Translations under genes and position numbers: made by a program
DNA from: SpSt-600 sp042408195
Lineage (GTDB): Bacteria > Chloroflexota > Anaerolineae > SpSt-600
DNA: 64,000 nt
Reading direction: 5' to 3'
Assembly: GCA_042408195.1 (NCBI GenBank)
Contig: JBHOQL010000045.1
Span: forward strand, 1-64,000
Part shown: in pieces, positions 17,059 to 26,969 of the stretch
Position numbering within the stretch: position 1 is the stretch's first letter
Layout of the letters: each line of letters opens with the position of its first letter
The notes under the pieces: model-generated
The model's input: the letters and a program-made list of their open reading frames with translations, nothing else
Databases searched by the model: none
Told to the model about the DNA's origin: nothing

Positions 17059-17628
17059 ATGAGGAAAGGTGCCCGCATCAAGCTAAGCAAGTTCATGAGC
17101 TACATACTACGCCATCATCCTGAAAGAGTGGGACTAACTCTGGACGAGGAGGGTTTTGTTTCTGTGGATGAGTTAGCGAAAGCCATCGCTTCAACTCCCG
17201 GATGGGGATGGGTTGAAAGGCACCATCTGATGCAAGTGGTCACGGGTGACCCCAAAGGGCGCTTCCAAGTGGTGGGTGATAAAATAAGGGCAGCATATGG
17301 CCACAGCGTTGAATTATCCATCAAGTACAAACCTATTAAACCCCCTGAAATCCTTTACCACGGCACAGCCCGGCGAGCGATTCCCGCTATAAAAAGGGAA
17401 GGCCTTAAGCCTCAGAAACGGCGCTACGTCCACCTTTCGGCTGACGAAGATATGGCTTTCGAGGTGGGCAGACGGCATGATGAAAATCCAGTGTTGCTGA
17501 AGATAAAAGCCAGGGAGGCTTACAGAGCTGGAATTTTCTTTACCAAAGCTGCCCCTAATGTTTTCCTTTCCGACCCCATACCTCCGGAGTTCATAATTTT
17601 CCCTGAGGGAGAGGAAGATGAAGAATAG
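17059..17628 (+). CDS. kptA: RNA 2'-phosphotransferase (Tpt1/KptA)
   Basis: 189 residues, ATG after GAGGAGAGAGAGG. The N-terminal winged helix has LSKFMSYILRHHPE and the ADP-ribosyltransferase domain has LYHGTARRAI, VHLSADEDMAFEVGRRH and FLSDPIPPEFI. It transfers an internal 2'-phosphate from RNA to NAD, as in eukaryotic tRNA splicing; its bacterial role is unclear. It overlaps queH by 11 nt. Confidence 0.93.
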   Translation: MRKGARIKLSKFMSYILRHHPERVGLTLDEEGFVSVDELAKAIASTPGWGWVERHHLMQVVTGDPKGRFQVVGDKIRAAYGHSVELSIKYKPIKPPEILYHGTARRAIPAIKREGLKPQKRRYVHLSADEDMAFEVGRRHDENPVLLKIKAREAYRAGIFFTKAAPNVFLSDPIPPEFIIFPEGEEDEE

Positions 17629-18184
17629 ACGCATCCTCCTACACATTTGCTGTGCACCCTGTAGTACCTACACGATCGCCCGGCTCCGGGAACTGGGGTT
17701 TGAGGTAACAGGCTTTTGGTATAACCCCAATATCCACCCTTATACTGAGCACCAGCTTCGTTTGGAAAGCTTGAGGAATTATGCTTCAGCCATTGGCCTT
17801 GCCCTGGTGGAAGAGCCTGGCTACGAATTGGTCCACTTCCTGCGAACAGTGTGTGGAAAAGAGCGGTTTCGGGAAAGGTGCAAGCTGTGCTATGAAATGA
17901 GGCTTCTGCGCACGGCCGTAAGGGCCAGGGAAAGGGGGTTTGACCTTTTCACCACTACCCTTCTCATCAGCCCCTACCAGGACCAGGAGTCTTTAAGGGA
18001 AATAGGTGAGAAGGTAGGAAGAGAAATGGGCGTTGAATTTTACTTTGAGAACTTCCGCCGCGGTTGGGCCGAAAGGGGGAAGCTCGCTAGAGAATATAAT
18101 CTCTACCGTCAGCAGTATTGCGGTTGCATTTACAGCGAGTGGGAAAGGTACGATAAGAAGGGCTCTGAAGAGTTCTGGGGGTGA
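17618..18184 (+). CDS. queH: Epoxyqueuosine reductase QueH
   Basis: 188 residues of the DUF208 family now known as QueH, the last step of tRNA queuosine synthesis (epoxyqueuosine to queuosine). HICCAPCSTY at the N-terminus, CKLCYEMRL in the middle and QYCGCIYS near the end supply the cysteines for the Fe-S cluster and active-site metal. Length is typical. Its start lies inside kptA, so the RNA-modification genes are translationally coupled. Confidence 0.92.
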   Translation: MKNRRILLHICCAPCSTYTIARLRELGFEVTGFWYNPNIHPYTEHQLRLESLRNYASAIGLALVEEPGYELVHFLRTVCGKERFRERCKLCYEMRLLRTAVRARERGFDLFTTTLLISPYQDQESLREIGEKVGREMGVEFYFENFRRGWAERGKLAREYNLYRQQYCGCIYSEWERYDKKGSEEFWG

Positions 18185-18200
18185 AACGGAAGGAGCCATC

Positions 18201-18587
18201 ATGCTCGCCAGACTCAAGGCTCGTGCCCATGATCTGGAAAAAGAAGCCTACGCTCTTTATATCGCCATGCGGGACCCGCGAGTTCCTTGGTATGCTAAGG
18301 CCTTTTTGGCACTGGTGATAGCGCACACTTTCAGCCCCATAGACCTGTTCCCCGACTTCATCCCCGTCCTTGGCTACCTTGATGATTTGGTAATAACACC
18401 GCTGGGCATCGCCATTGCCCTTAAGGTGATTCCACATCAAGTGATGGCCGAGGCCCGGCAGCAGTCCGAAGAGCTATTGCAGCAGGGGAAACCAGTTACC
18501 CGGGCCGGGGCGATCTTGGTCATAGCCTTCTGGGCGATCATCATAATCGCAATCGCATGGTCCATTCTGCGAGCTGCAGTGGATTAG
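18201..18587 (+). CDS. DUF1232 (YkvA-like) membrane protein
   Basis: 128 residues from the ATG at 18201, preceded by GGAAGGAG. The DUF1232 signature is clear: VPWYAKAFLALVIAH, SPIDLFPDFIPVLGYLDDLVI, followed by a cytoplasmic helix and a C-terminal membrane segment (AILVIAFWAIIIIAIAW). The family is widespread and of unknown function. It lies 16 nt after queH. Confidence 0.88.
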   Translation: MLARLKARAHDLEKEAYALYIAMRDPRVPWYAKAFLALVIAHTFSPIDLFPDFIPVLGYLDDLVITPLGIAIALKVIPHQVMAEARQQSEELLQQGKPVTRAGAILVIAFWAIIIIAIAWSILRAAVD

Positions 18588-18635
18588 GTGTTCTTCCATC
18601 GGGAAGAATGGTACAGAGGCTCCCATAAGGAAGCG

Positions 18636-20174
18636 ATGCACAGGATTCCTGTCCTGGCGGTACTGTTTTTCTCCTCTACAGCTTTCTACCTCGGGGTGGC
18701 CTTTCTCCTGAGGGAACCAGGTTACATGGATGCCTGCTATTACTTTTCAGTGGCTGAGAGCATTGCCAGGGGCAAAGGCCTGATAGAACCTTTCCTTTGG
18801 AATTATCTGGATTCTCCGGGTTCCATCCCCCGTCCTGCTTTCACCTACTGGATGCCTCTCCCTTCGCTTCTGGCCTGGCCTTTCCTGATCTTTCCAGGGG
18901 CAAGTTACCTTACGGTTAGGTTGCCCTTCATCATCCTAGCCTCTTTTCTCCCGTTGCTCAGCTACAGGATAGCGGAAATCTTGCAAGAAAGGGCTTCAGA
19001 GAAGGTGGAAGCAATCCCCACCCTGGCTGCCATTCTCACCATTTTCTCTGGCTTTTACGTGGTTTACTGGCCCACCACTGATAGCTTTGCCCCCTTCGCC
19101 CTGGCGGGAGGGCTCTGCCTTTTCCTCTGTGGGAACCTTATGAAAGACGGCTCCCATCTTCAAGCTTTCCTCACAGGGGTGACGGCCGGCCTTGCCCACC
19201 TGGCCCGCGCCGACGGCTTCCTGCTGCTCTTACCTCTCGCCCTGCTCCTGCCCCGGCCAGAAAAGCGTAAGCTCGTTTTCCTCTCCGTTGCTGCTTATTC
19301 CTTTGTGATGGCTCCCTGGTTCATCCGTAATGCTTTTGTTCTCGGCTTTCCTCTGCCCGCCTGGGGCGCTAAAACCGCTTTCCTAACCAATTATGACGAT
19401 CTCTTCTCTTATGATAAGGAAATTTCTCTGCGGAGCTACTTGGCCTGGGGGGCAAAGGCCATTATCGTTTCAAAGTTAAGGGCCGGATTGCTCAACTTTC
19501 AGACTGTACTGGCAGTCTTCCTCATGATCTTTCTGGCTGTTCCCTTTGCCTTCGGGCTCAAGAAGCTCTACCAACTTGCTTTCCTCAGACCCTTTCTCCT
19601 CTATGCCGTCATCCTTCTGCTGGTAATGACCCTTGTTTTCACTTATCCTGGCCCAAGAGGGAGCCTATTCCATTCCGGAGGCGCTCTTCTACCATTTACC
19701 ATGGCGATATCAGCTGTCGGGATTAAAGCCATAAGTCGGACTTGGGCAGAGAAGCGGGGTCTTGATCCAGAAGTCCTCTGGCGGTTGAATTTTGCAGCAG
19801 CCCTTTTCCTTGCCTTCCTTGTCACCTCTTTCGCCCTTTTCCGAGCGGTGGAGCCTGGACGATGGAACCTGCGGGGAGAAGTCTACCGCAGCGCAGGAGC
19901 TTGGCTGGAGAAAAATGCACCTCCGGAAACCATTACGATGGTGGGCGATCCACCATGTTTCTACTACTATACCGCGCGCTCTTCCATCGTAATACCAAAC
20001 GGAGATGAGGGGACAGTCCTTAAAGTAGCCAGGCGGTACGGTGCCTCTTTCCTCCTCCTGGAGCCCGATCATCCCCGCCCACTGTCCACCCTCTACCTCA
20101 ACCCCCATTCCCACCCGAGCTTCAGACCCGTGGCCACCTTCGAAAAGGCCATCCTGTTCCGGATTGAGCCATGA
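18636..20174 (+). CDS. Multi-pass membrane glycosyltransferase (GT39/ArnT-PMT-like)
   Basis: 512 residues if started at the ATG at 18636 (AAGGA upstream); a GTG at 18588 directly after the previous stop would add 16 residues but has no ribosome site. Many hydrophobic segments alternate with short loops. The first outer loop carries the acidic pattern expected in GT-C enzymes (EPGYMDACYYFSVAESIARG), and ARADGFLLLLPLALLLPRP follows in mid-protein. Such enzymes move sugars or mannose from lipid carriers to proteins or lipids on the outer face. The acceptor is unknown. The next gene overlaps it by ATGA. Confidence 0.75.
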   Translation: MHRIPVLAVLFFSSTAFYLGVAFLLREPGYMDACYYFSVAESIARGKGLIEPFLWNYLDSPGSIPRPAFTYWMPLPSLLAWPFLIFPGASYLTVRLPFIILASFLPLLSYRIAEILQERASEKVEAIPTLAAILTIFSGFYVVYWPTTDSFAPFALAGGLCLFLCGNLMKDGSHLQAFLTGVTAGLAHLARADGFLLLLPLALLLPRPEKRKLVFLSVAAYSFVMAPWFIRNAFVLGFPLPAWGAKTAFLTNYDDLFSYDKEISLRSYLAWGAKAIIVSKLRAGLLNFQTVLAVFLMIFLAVPFAFGLKKLYQLAFLRPFLLYAVILLLVMTLVFTYPGPRGSLFHSGGALLPFTMAISAVGIKAISRTWAEKRGLDPEVLWRLNFAAALFLAFLVTSFALFRAVEPGRWNLRGEVYRSAGAWLEKNAPPETITMVGDPPCFYYYTARSSIVIPNGDEGTVLKVARRYGASFLLLEPDHPRPLSTLYLNPHSHPSFRPVATFEKAILFRIEP

Positions 20175-21490
20175 GAGCCAAGCTTTTCCCCAGAATCCTG
20201 TTCGTTCTGCTCTTTTCCTTCCTGCTGGCCCTGGGCTATCGGGAGCAGGCCTTCGTTTCACTGGTCTCCTTCCAGGGAGACATAGCCCGTTCTCTGGAGG
20301 CTTTGGAGAGAGCGCGGGAACTCAACCCTTCAAACCCTTTTCCCCTTATACTGGAGGGGGAAAAGTACCTTCACTTGGGCCTCTACGATTACGCCTACAA
20401 GACCTTCTCCCTTGCTATAGAGATGGGCGGTGGGGTAAGGGCCATCGTTGGGCTCGGCGACGTTCTCTTCGCCCAAGGCAGGACAGAGGAAGCATTGGAA
20501 CAGTGGCGCAAGGCCCTGCGGCTCAGCCCGCGCGATCCAACTTTGCACCGCAGGATAGGAAAAGCTCTCCTGAAATTGGGAGAGCTCAAAGAAGCCGCCT
20601 ATCACTTGGAACGAGCCGACGACCCCTGTCTTCTGGCCCTGACCATCGCGCCCTTCGAGCCGCTTAGGGCTATTTCTCTCGCGCAGAACTGCCCTGAAAT
20701 TCGGGGTTTAAGTACCGTTCTCTCTTACCCTGACAAGTTCCTCCTACTCAAAAAGCTGGGGGGATTTTATATCGCTCTGGGAGAATATGGAGCGGCGAAG
20801 GTCGTACTGGAAAAAGCCCTTGAGCTCTACCCGGAAACGGCGGAAGTTTGGGCCTTGCTGGGCCATGCCCTTTCTCGCCTTGGGCAGGATCCCACCCAAG
20901 CTTTTGCTAAGAGCCTGAAATTGGATTATGCTTTCCCAATGGGGCATTATCTCCTGGGATTGCACCTTCTATCTCAGGGTAAACTGGAAGAAGCCAAACG
21001 CAGGCTTCTTTACGCTCTATCCCTTGAACCTTCGAACCCCTACTTCCATACTGCGCTGGCCGAGATAGAAATCCGGAGAGGAAACTACAAGGAAGCGGAG
21101 AACAGGCTCAAACGAGCGGTTGAACTGGCTCCTGAGGAACTCAGTTTCCGCCTTTCCCTGGCTGAACTTCAAATTGCCACCCTAATGAGAGCTGACGATG
21201 AAGCTATGGAAAACGTCCGGAAAGTCCTGGAATTTTACCCCGATGAACCTATGGGATGGGAACTTGCGGGAATCGCCTACTACTATGCTGGTCAGATAGC
21301 CCTGGCCGAATCTTGCCTCAAAAAGGTGCTGGAGCTTTCCCCGGATTCCCTTCGGGCCCTCTATTACCTTGGGCTTGTCTACTCCTTAAAGGGGGAAAAG
21401 GAGAAAGCACGGCAAACCTTCAGGCAGATCCAGGAAATAGCACCTTCGAGCATTTGGGCCCAGAGGGCTTACTGGGCCGAAAGGAGGTAA
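20171..21490 (+). CDS. Tetratricopeptide repeat protein with N-terminal membrane anchor
   Basis: 439 residues. A hydrophobic N-terminus (FPRILFVLLFSFLLALGY) anchors it or acts as a signal. The rest is a run of about ten TPR units of 34 residues, e.g. ALELYPETAEVWALLGHAL, YALSLEPSNPYFHTALAEIE and VLELSPDSLRALYYLGLVY. It is probably an extracytoplasmic scaffold working with the overlapping glycosyltransferase. No catalytic domain is present. Confidence 0.88.
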   Translation: MRAKLFPRILFVLLFSFLLALGYREQAFVSLVSFQGDIARSLEALERARELNPSNPFPLILEGEKYLHLGLYDYAYKTFSLAIEMGGGVRAIVGLGDVLFAQGRTEEALEQWRKALRLSPRDPTLHRRIGKALLKLGELKEAAYHLERADDPCLLALTIAPFEPLRAISLAQNCPEIRGLSTVLSYPDKFLLLKKLGGFYIALGEYGAAKVVLEKALELYPETAEVWALLGHALSRLGQDPTQAFAKSLKLDYAFPMGHYLLGLHLLSQGKLEEAKRRLLYALSLEPSNPYFHTALAEIEIRRGNYKEAENRLKRAVELAPEELSFRLSLAELQIATLMRADDEAMENVRKVLEFYPDEPMGWELAGIAYYYAGQIALAESCLKKVLELSPDSLRALYYLGLVYSLKGEKEKARQTFRQIQEIAPSSIWAQRAYWAERR

Positions 21491-21585
21491 TACTGGCGTC
21501 TCCTCTTTTGTCTTCAGGGGCTTGATTTGCCTTACCATATTCTTTGTGGTAAAAAGCAAAAAATTTGAATTGACAGGAGAAGAAA

Positions 21586-23124
21586 ATGAAGAAAATTTGG
21601 ATTTTATCCACCGTTTTAGTTACAATAGCTGCGGCCTGTGCTCTAGTAGCAACTCCCACCCCCTCGGCTTTAACCCCAGCACCCATCAAAGTGCTCAGAG
21701 TAGCCATTTTGGATGACATTGTCAATCTGGAGCCAGGCTTCCTTGTTTCGCGCTGGGATGACATGGTGATGAAAGCTATTTACAGTAACCTTTTCGTCTT
21801 CAAACCAGGAACTTTTGAAATCATCCCAGACGCAGTTGAATCCTACGAAGTCTCTGAGGAAGGTTTAGAGATTACGTTCAAACTCAAAGAAGGAATTAGA
21901 TGGCATCGCGGATACGGTGAGCTCACAACAGAGGATGTTAAGTATACCTACGAATTGATCGCAAATCCTGATAGTGGTTCGCCGTATCAAGGGGACTGGG
22001 CAGCTTTGGACCGCGTAGAGATCATAGACAAATACAGGGGGAAGATCATCCTTAAGGAGCCTTTTGCCCCTCTGTGGAACACGACTTTACCTGCTACCAG
22101 CGGTATGATTATGTGCAAGAGGGCCCGAGAGGAGATGGGCGATAAGCATGTTACCAACCCAGTTGGTTCAGGGCCCTATGAACTTGTCGAATGGATCCCC
22201 AAGCAACGAATTGTCCTTCGTCGTTTTAAGGAGTATTACGGTGAACCGCCTTACTATGACGAGATTCACCTCTTTCCCTTAGAAGATGAGACAGCAGCTG
22301 AAGTAGCCCTTGAGGCAGGAGAGATTGACTGGACTATTATCTCCATACCAGCGATGGAACGCTTTGAGAAGGACAAACGCTTTGAAGTAGGAAAGGCCAC
22401 CAGTTTGGGATATACTTGGATCGGCATGAATGTAGAGAATCCTAAACTTAAGGATATACGTGTGCGAAAAGCCATCCGCTCAGCCATTGATGTGGATTCT
22501 ATTATCAAAGCTGTGTACTTCGGCAGGGTGGAAAGAGCTAAGGGATTAATTGCCCCAACTCTTATTGGGCACTGGTCTGAGGCCCCTATGAGAACCAGAG
22601 ATATAGAAGAGGCGAAGCGTTACCTTAAAGAAGCCGGAGTTGAGACCCTTAGCCTATCTTTGGCTATAGAGAGCACCACTGAGATGCGCGCCATTGCTGA
22701 AATTGTGCAAGCAAATTTGAAAGAGGTGGGCATTAAAGTAGAAATCAACGCCATGGATTCCGCCACTTTCTGGGAGATAGGGTTTGGTGAGAAGGGTAAA
22801 GAAGTAGAGCTCTTCATTAGCGCCTACTCTATGGAGCCAGACCCCAGCTGGGCTACCATGTGGTTCACCTGTGATCAGGTCGGCCAATGGAACTGGCACC
22901 GTTGGTGCAATCCCCGTTTTGATGAGCTCCACTTACAGGCGCTCCGCACTCTTAACCCGGAAGAGCGAGCTAAATTGTACATTGAGATGCAAAGGTTAAT
23001 GGATGAAGACGCTATAGCCGTTTGGATCACTCACGGCTTGGTGCCTTACGCTTATATCAAAGGACTTCATCCTGCCCTCACACCACACGGCTATGCCCTT
23101 TTTGCCAAATTCACTGGACCATAA
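21586..23124 (+). CDS. Peptide ABC transporter substrate-binding lipoprotein (SBP family 5)
   Basis: 512 residues. The N-terminus is a lipoprotein signal (MKKIWILSTVLVTIAAAC) with the lipid-accepting Cys after IAAA. The mature part follows the DppA/OppA pattern: EDVKYTYELIANP, NPVGSGPYELVEW, DIRVRKAIRSAIDVDSI and VELFISAYSMEPDPSWATMWF. It binds a dipeptide, oligopeptide or other small amine-like solute outside the membrane for the adjacent permeases. Codon use is richer in A+T than in the genes before it. Confidence 0.92.
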   Translation: MKKIWILSTVLVTIAAACALVATPTPSALTPAPIKVLRVAILDDIVNLEPGFLVSRWDDMVMKAIYSNLFVFKPGTFEIIPDAVESYEVSEEGLEITFKLKEGIRWHRGYGELTTEDVKYTYELIANPDSGSPYQGDWAALDRVEIIDKYRGKIILKEPFAPLWNTTLPATSGMIMCKRAREEMGDKHVTNPVGSGPYELVEWIPKQRIVLRRFKEYYGEPPYYDEIHLFPLEDETAAEVALEAGEIDWTIISIPAMERFEKDKRFEVGKATSLGYTWIGMNVENPKLKDIRVRKAIRSAIDVDSIIKAVYFGRVERAKGLIAPTLIGHWSEAPMRTRDIEEAKRYLKEAGVETLSLSLAIESTTEMRAIAEIVQANLKEVGIKVEINAMDSATFWEIGFGEKGKEVELFISAYSMEPDPSWATMWFTCDQVGQWNWHRWCNPRFDELHLQALRTLNPEERAKLYIEMQRLMDEDAIAVWITHGLVPYAYIKGLHPALTPHGYALFAKFTGP

Positions 23125-23133
23125 GCTCTTACC

Positions 23134-25155
23134 GTGACTCTTTCCCGGTCTTGGGCAGTAGAGGAGATAGTGCGTTTTCGTTGCCCTGCAGAAGTGAGAT
23201 GGGCACCGAATGGTTCTTGTATTGCCTACGTTTTAAGAGGTCAAGGGAGAGAAGAACTGTGCTTAGTGAATCTTTCAGGTGAGAGGAAATGCTTGCCACC
23301 CCTCCCTTCTTCCCCGGCGGCTGTGATGTGGGGCGGTGTAGAACCTTCTTATGTTTGGCATCCAAAGGATAATGCTCTGCTCCGCGTCTCAGAAGGCTTT
23401 TGGATATACGATCTCCGAACTGGTCAACAGGAAAAACTGTTCTCTATTGAGGAACCAGTATCACACCCTTCATGGGCACCTGATGGCCAACGGTTTGCCT
23501 TTCGTCTGGGAGACCGGGTGGGTTTATATGATCTGAGGACTTCTTCAACTGTTTCCTTCCCGTTACCTGGTCTGGTTTATAAATTTGCACCCCATCTGAA
23601 ATGGTCGCCTGACGGAAGTCTCATAGCCGTGGCTTTCCGGCGTCATAGTGCCGATGGTAAACCAGTCAAACGAGGGCTGGATATAGCAGTAATTTCATTA
23701 GAAGGCAAGGTGGTCTGGGCTACGGATACTGCTGGTACAGTAGCCAACCCTCAGTGGGTAAATAGTGAGCAATTGCTTTTTACACGCTACAATGACACCC
23801 GTACGGTAGCCGAATACGTGTTGGTCCACATACCCACAAAAGCTGAGAGGGTTTTGTTAGTCGAAGAGGAACCCAGAGGTTTGCTCCCAGATTTTGTGGA
23901 GGGGTTAGGTTCCCGGGGACCTTTTCTCTCTCCCAAACGGGATGAAGCTATACTTATCTGCTCCACAGGGGGATGGCCCCACCTCCACTTACTTGATTTG
24001 GAAAAAGGCCTCCTTAGGCAAATTACCTATGGGGAAAACGAAGACTTTAATCCAACCTGGTCTCCCGACGGGAAATACATTGCCTATCTCTCCAATAGAG
24101 GCCCTTCCTTAGCCAGTCTTGGGGTGTGGGTGCTAAACAGAGAAAGCGGTGAATCGAGGCCGGTATTTTCCCTTCCCGGTGCTAAGGGTGAATTGAGCTG
24201 GTCACCTCAAAAGCCCAATAGGGGTAGAAACCTCCCCGCCCTCACCTTATTACACGCCGGGCCAGGCGAGCCGCCTGGCTTGTGGATAGTTGGGTTGGAT
24301 GGCAAGAGTGCCACCCGGCTGGTCTCGAGTGAAGGGATGTGGGGTCATGATTTACCACCCAAGGAAGTGTGGATTGCGGCTACTGATGGGTATCGGACGC
24401 CGGGGATTCTCTACACCCGGCCCGATTTAAAAAAGAGGCCTGGAATCATCTGGTTACACGGTGGACCATATATGCAATATTACTTGGGTTGGCCCATTGA
24501 TTATGGTTATTGCATGTACTACGCCTTTCATCAGTTCCTCGTCCAAAAGGGATATTCTGTCCTTTACTTAAATTACCGGGGCAGCACTGGCTATGGAGTC
24601 GAGCACGAACAGGGTAACTACCTCGGGATTGGTATGGCTGAACTCGCTGATATTGCTGGAGCTGCCCGTTTTCTTTCGTCTTTACCTCAGGTAGAAGGTC
24701 AACCCCTCTGTATCGCGGGAACTTCATACGGGGGATTTTTAGCTCTCAGCGCCTTGACCCGGCTTCGGGGTCTATTTCGTCTGGGGGTGGTTATAGCGGG
24801 GCTGGGAGATCTGGCAAGCTCTCTGGATACCTCCGGCCCTGATTTTTGGGATGACTCCACCTACTTCCGCTGGCGAATGGGCTGGTCTGCGGAGCAAAAT
24901 CCTCAGGCATGGCGAGGGGCAAATGTCCTTGTAGATTTAGAAAGCTTAGAAGCACCAGTGGTGATCTTCCATGGCTTGGAAGATCAAGCCGTGCCAGTTG
25001 AAGAAGCTTATAAAGTGGAAAGGCTCTGTCGGGAGTTAGGTAAAAAATGTTTCACCCACTATTATCCCGGAGAAGACCATATCTTTTCTTCGGAAAAGAC
25101 GTGGCGCGATGTGTTCACACATATTCTTAAATATCTGGAAGAATTCGTAGGGTAG
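23134..25155 (+). CDS. S9 family peptidase (acylaminoacyl-peptidase/prolyl-oligopeptidase type)
   Basis: 673 residues from a GTG, no signal peptide, so cytoplasmic. The first about 400 residues form a WD/TolB-like beta-propeller (repeated WSPDGKYIAYLS-type blades). The C-terminal hydrolase has nucleophile S531 in GTSYGG, the Asp in HGLEDQAVP and the His in GEDHIFSS. It removes short peptides or N-terminal residues from oligopeptides. Sitting between a peptide-binding protein and peptide permeases, it likely digests the imported substrate. Confidence 0.9.
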   Translation: MTLSRSWAVEEIVRFRCPAEVRWAPNGSCIAYVLRGQGREELCLVNLSGERKCLPPLPSSPAAVMWGGVEPSYVWHPKDNALLRVSEGFWIYDLRTGQQEKLFSIEEPVSHPSWAPDGQRFAFRLGDRVGLYDLRTSSTVSFPLPGLVYKFAPHLKWSPDGSLIAVAFRRHSADGKPVKRGLDIAVISLEGKVVWATDTAGTVANPQWVNSEQLLFTRYNDTRTVAEYVLVHIPTKAERVLLVEEEPRGLLPDFVEGLGSRGPFLSPKRDEAILICSTGGWPHLHLLDLEKGLLRQITYGENEDFNPTWSPDGKYIAYLSNRGPSLASLGVWVLNRESGESRPVFSLPGAKGELSWSPQKPNRGRNLPALTLLHAGPGEPPGLWIVGLDGKSATRLVSSEGMWGHDLPPKEVWIAATDGYRTPGILYTRPDLKKRPGIIWLHGGPYMQYYLGWPIDYGYCMYYAFHQFLVQKGYSVLYLNYRGSTGYGVEHEQGNYLGIGMAELADIAGAARFLSSLPQVEGQPLCIAGTSYGGFLALSALTRLRGLFRLGVVIAGLGDLASSLDTSGPDFWDDSTYFRWRMGWSAEQNPQAWRGANVLVDLESLEAPVVIFHGLEDQAVPVEEAYKVERLCRELGKKCFTHYYPGEDHIFSSEKTWRDVFTHILKYLEEFVG

Positions 25156-25158
25156 CCT

Positions 25159-26109
25159 ATGATTCGTTATTTGCTCAAACGGACGGCTATGACCGGGGGA
25201 GTGGTCCTTTTGGTAACCCTGCTGGTGGCCCTAATGCCTCACCTTGTGCCTGGTGATCCTGCAAGGGTAATACTGGGCCCAAAAGCCACAGAGAGACAAG
25301 TCGCCATGGTGCGCCGGGTTATGGGTCTGGATGATCCAGTACCAATAAGAGTGGGCAAGTTCATGTGGAACGCCTTGCGAGGAGATTTAGGGACTGATTT
25401 TTGGACCCAGCGCCCTGTAAGAGATATGATTGGCGATGCTTTGCCTCACACTGTTATTTTGGCCGTAGCTGCTTTAAGCTTCGCTGCCTTTCTGGGCATC
25501 CCTTTGGGGGTTTATTCAGCTACTCGCCCTAACACTTTGGTTGACCGGCTCATCAGTGTGGTTTCCATTTCTCTGGTTACCATCCCTTCTTACGTGGCTG
25601 GTCTACTCCTTTTGTTGCTCTTTGGTGTTCAGCTCCGCCTGCTGCCAACGATGGGGGCTGGGGATTTGTCCAACCCATGGGATTACTTAAAACACCTAAT
25701 ACTGCCGGCGACCGCTTTGGGTATCTCTTGGATCGGCTATCTGGCTCGCTTGGTGCGAACCAGTCTCCTGGAAGTCCTGAACACTGATTATATACGCACT
25801 GCCCGAGCTTTTGGCCTGCCAGAGTGGCTGATAAGTTTTAAATACGCCCTAAAGAACGCTCTGATCCCGACCGTAGCCACCCTTGGGGTGAGCTTGGGAA
25901 GCCTTATGGGAGGGGCAGTATTTGAGGAGATCATCTTTTCTCGTCCCGGGATGGGCATGCTCATTTACACCGGGATTATGACCCGAAATTATCCTGTGGT
26001 ACAGGGGGGAGTACTTGTGGTAGCTCTCCTTTTCGTGGCTGTCAACCTTCTGGCAGATATATCGTATAATTATCTGGACCCACGGATTCGCAAGGAGGGC
26101 CTTCAGTGA
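25159..26109 (+). CDS. Peptide ABC transporter permease, DppB-like
   Basis: 316 residues with six predicted membrane helices. The N-terminal GDPARVILGPKATERQVA loop and the EEIIFSRPGMGML segment are characteristic of DppB/OppB. The EAA-type loop (RTARAFGLPEWLISFKYALKNA) contacts the ATPase. It follows the peptidase by 3 nt and overlaps the next permease gene by 4 nt. Confidence 0.93.
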   Translation: MIRYLLKRTAMTGGVVLLVTLLVALMPHLVPGDPARVILGPKATERQVAMVRRVMGLDDPVPIRVGKFMWNALRGDLGTDFWTQRPVRDMIGDALPHTVILAVAALSFAAFLGIPLGVYSATRPNTLVDRLISVVSISLVTIPSYVAGLLLLLLFGVQLRLLPTMGAGDLSNPWDYLKHLILPATALGISWIGYLARLVRTSLLEVLNTDYIRTARAFGLPEWLISFKYALKNALIPTVATLGVSLGSLMGGAVFEEIIFSRPGMGMLIYTGIMTRNYPVVQGGVLVVALLFVAVNLLADISYNYLDPRIRKEGLQ

Positions 26110-26969
26110 GGGCTTGGGAAGGCGTGGTAAGCCTGGTTTGGGAGATAGCCAAAAGGCCAGGAGGATCATTTGGTTTAGTTGTTATAACAACTATGGTGGT
26201 TGCTGCCATAGTTGCTCCACTTATTGCCCCCTTTAGCCCAGCCGATCAAGACATGGACAGCCTTTTACAACCCCCGTCTAGGGAACACCCCTTAGGGACA
26301 GATCACCTGGGTCGCGACCTCTTTTCTCGTCTGATTTTTGGTTCGCGCATTGCCTTAGCTACAGCGCTTCCTGCGGTCTTGCTTAGTGCTTTTATGGGCC
26401 TTGCTCTGGGGCTCATTGCGGGCTTCTTCGGCGGTGTGGTGGATGGGATAATTGTCACCTTCCTGGATGCAGTTATGTCCTTCCCTAGTGTTATCCTCGC
26501 CCTGGCGCTTATGGCTTTGCTTGGCCCCTCACTTCTGAACCTCGTATTGGTAATAGCTATTACCTGGATGCCTTTCTACGCTCGCTTAGCTAGAGCGGAA
26601 ATTTTATCGGCCAAGCAGAATGAATATGTGGAAGCAGAAATTGCGATAGGAGCCAGCACTTTTCGGATTATCGTCAGGCATATTTTGCCCAATATCATTT
26701 CACCCATTGTGGTTGCTATGGCTATGGACCTGCCAGTAGTTATTACCACTGAAGCAGGCTTCTCCTTCCTCGGCCTTGGCGTTAGGCCTCCGCAGCCTTC
26801 TTGGGGGGTCATTTTAAGCGACGGATTTGATTATATCCGTTACAGTCCTTGGCCTATTCTGTTCGCATCCTTGACTCTAATAGTGGTGACTCTGGGTTTC
26901 ACTCGGTTTGGTGAGGCTCTCAGAGACGTGATGGACCCCCGTTTTCGAGGACTGGAGGCACCGCGATGA
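26106..26969 (+). CDS. Peptide ABC transporter permease, DppC-like
   Basis: 287 residues from a GTG overlapping dppB. DppC/OppC features are PPSREHPLGTDHLGRDLFSR after the first helix, EAEIAIGASTFRIIVRHILPN as the ATPase-contact loop, and the closing VMDPRFRG. It forms the channel with the DppB-like subunit. It overlaps the ATPase gene by ATGA. Confidence 0.93.
   Translation: MRAWEGVVSLVWEIAKRPGGSFGLVVITTMVVAAIVAPLIAPFSPADQDMDSLLQPPSREHPLGTDHLGRDLFSRLIFGSRIALATALPAVLLSAFMGLALGLIAGFFGGVVDGIIVTFLDAVMSFPSVILALALMALLGPSLLNLVLVIAITWMPFYARLARAEILSAKQNEYVEAEIAIGASTFRIIVRHILPNIISPIVVAMAMDLPVVITTEAGFSFLGLGVRPPQPSWGVILSDGFDYIRYSPWPILFASLTLIVVTLGFTRFGEALRDVMDPRFRGLEAPR

Noticed and set aside
16745..17062. 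Possible 105-residue gene ending in an ATGA overlap with kptA
   Set aside because: The overlap is suggestive, but the amino-acid make-up is like random translation and there is no good ribosome site.
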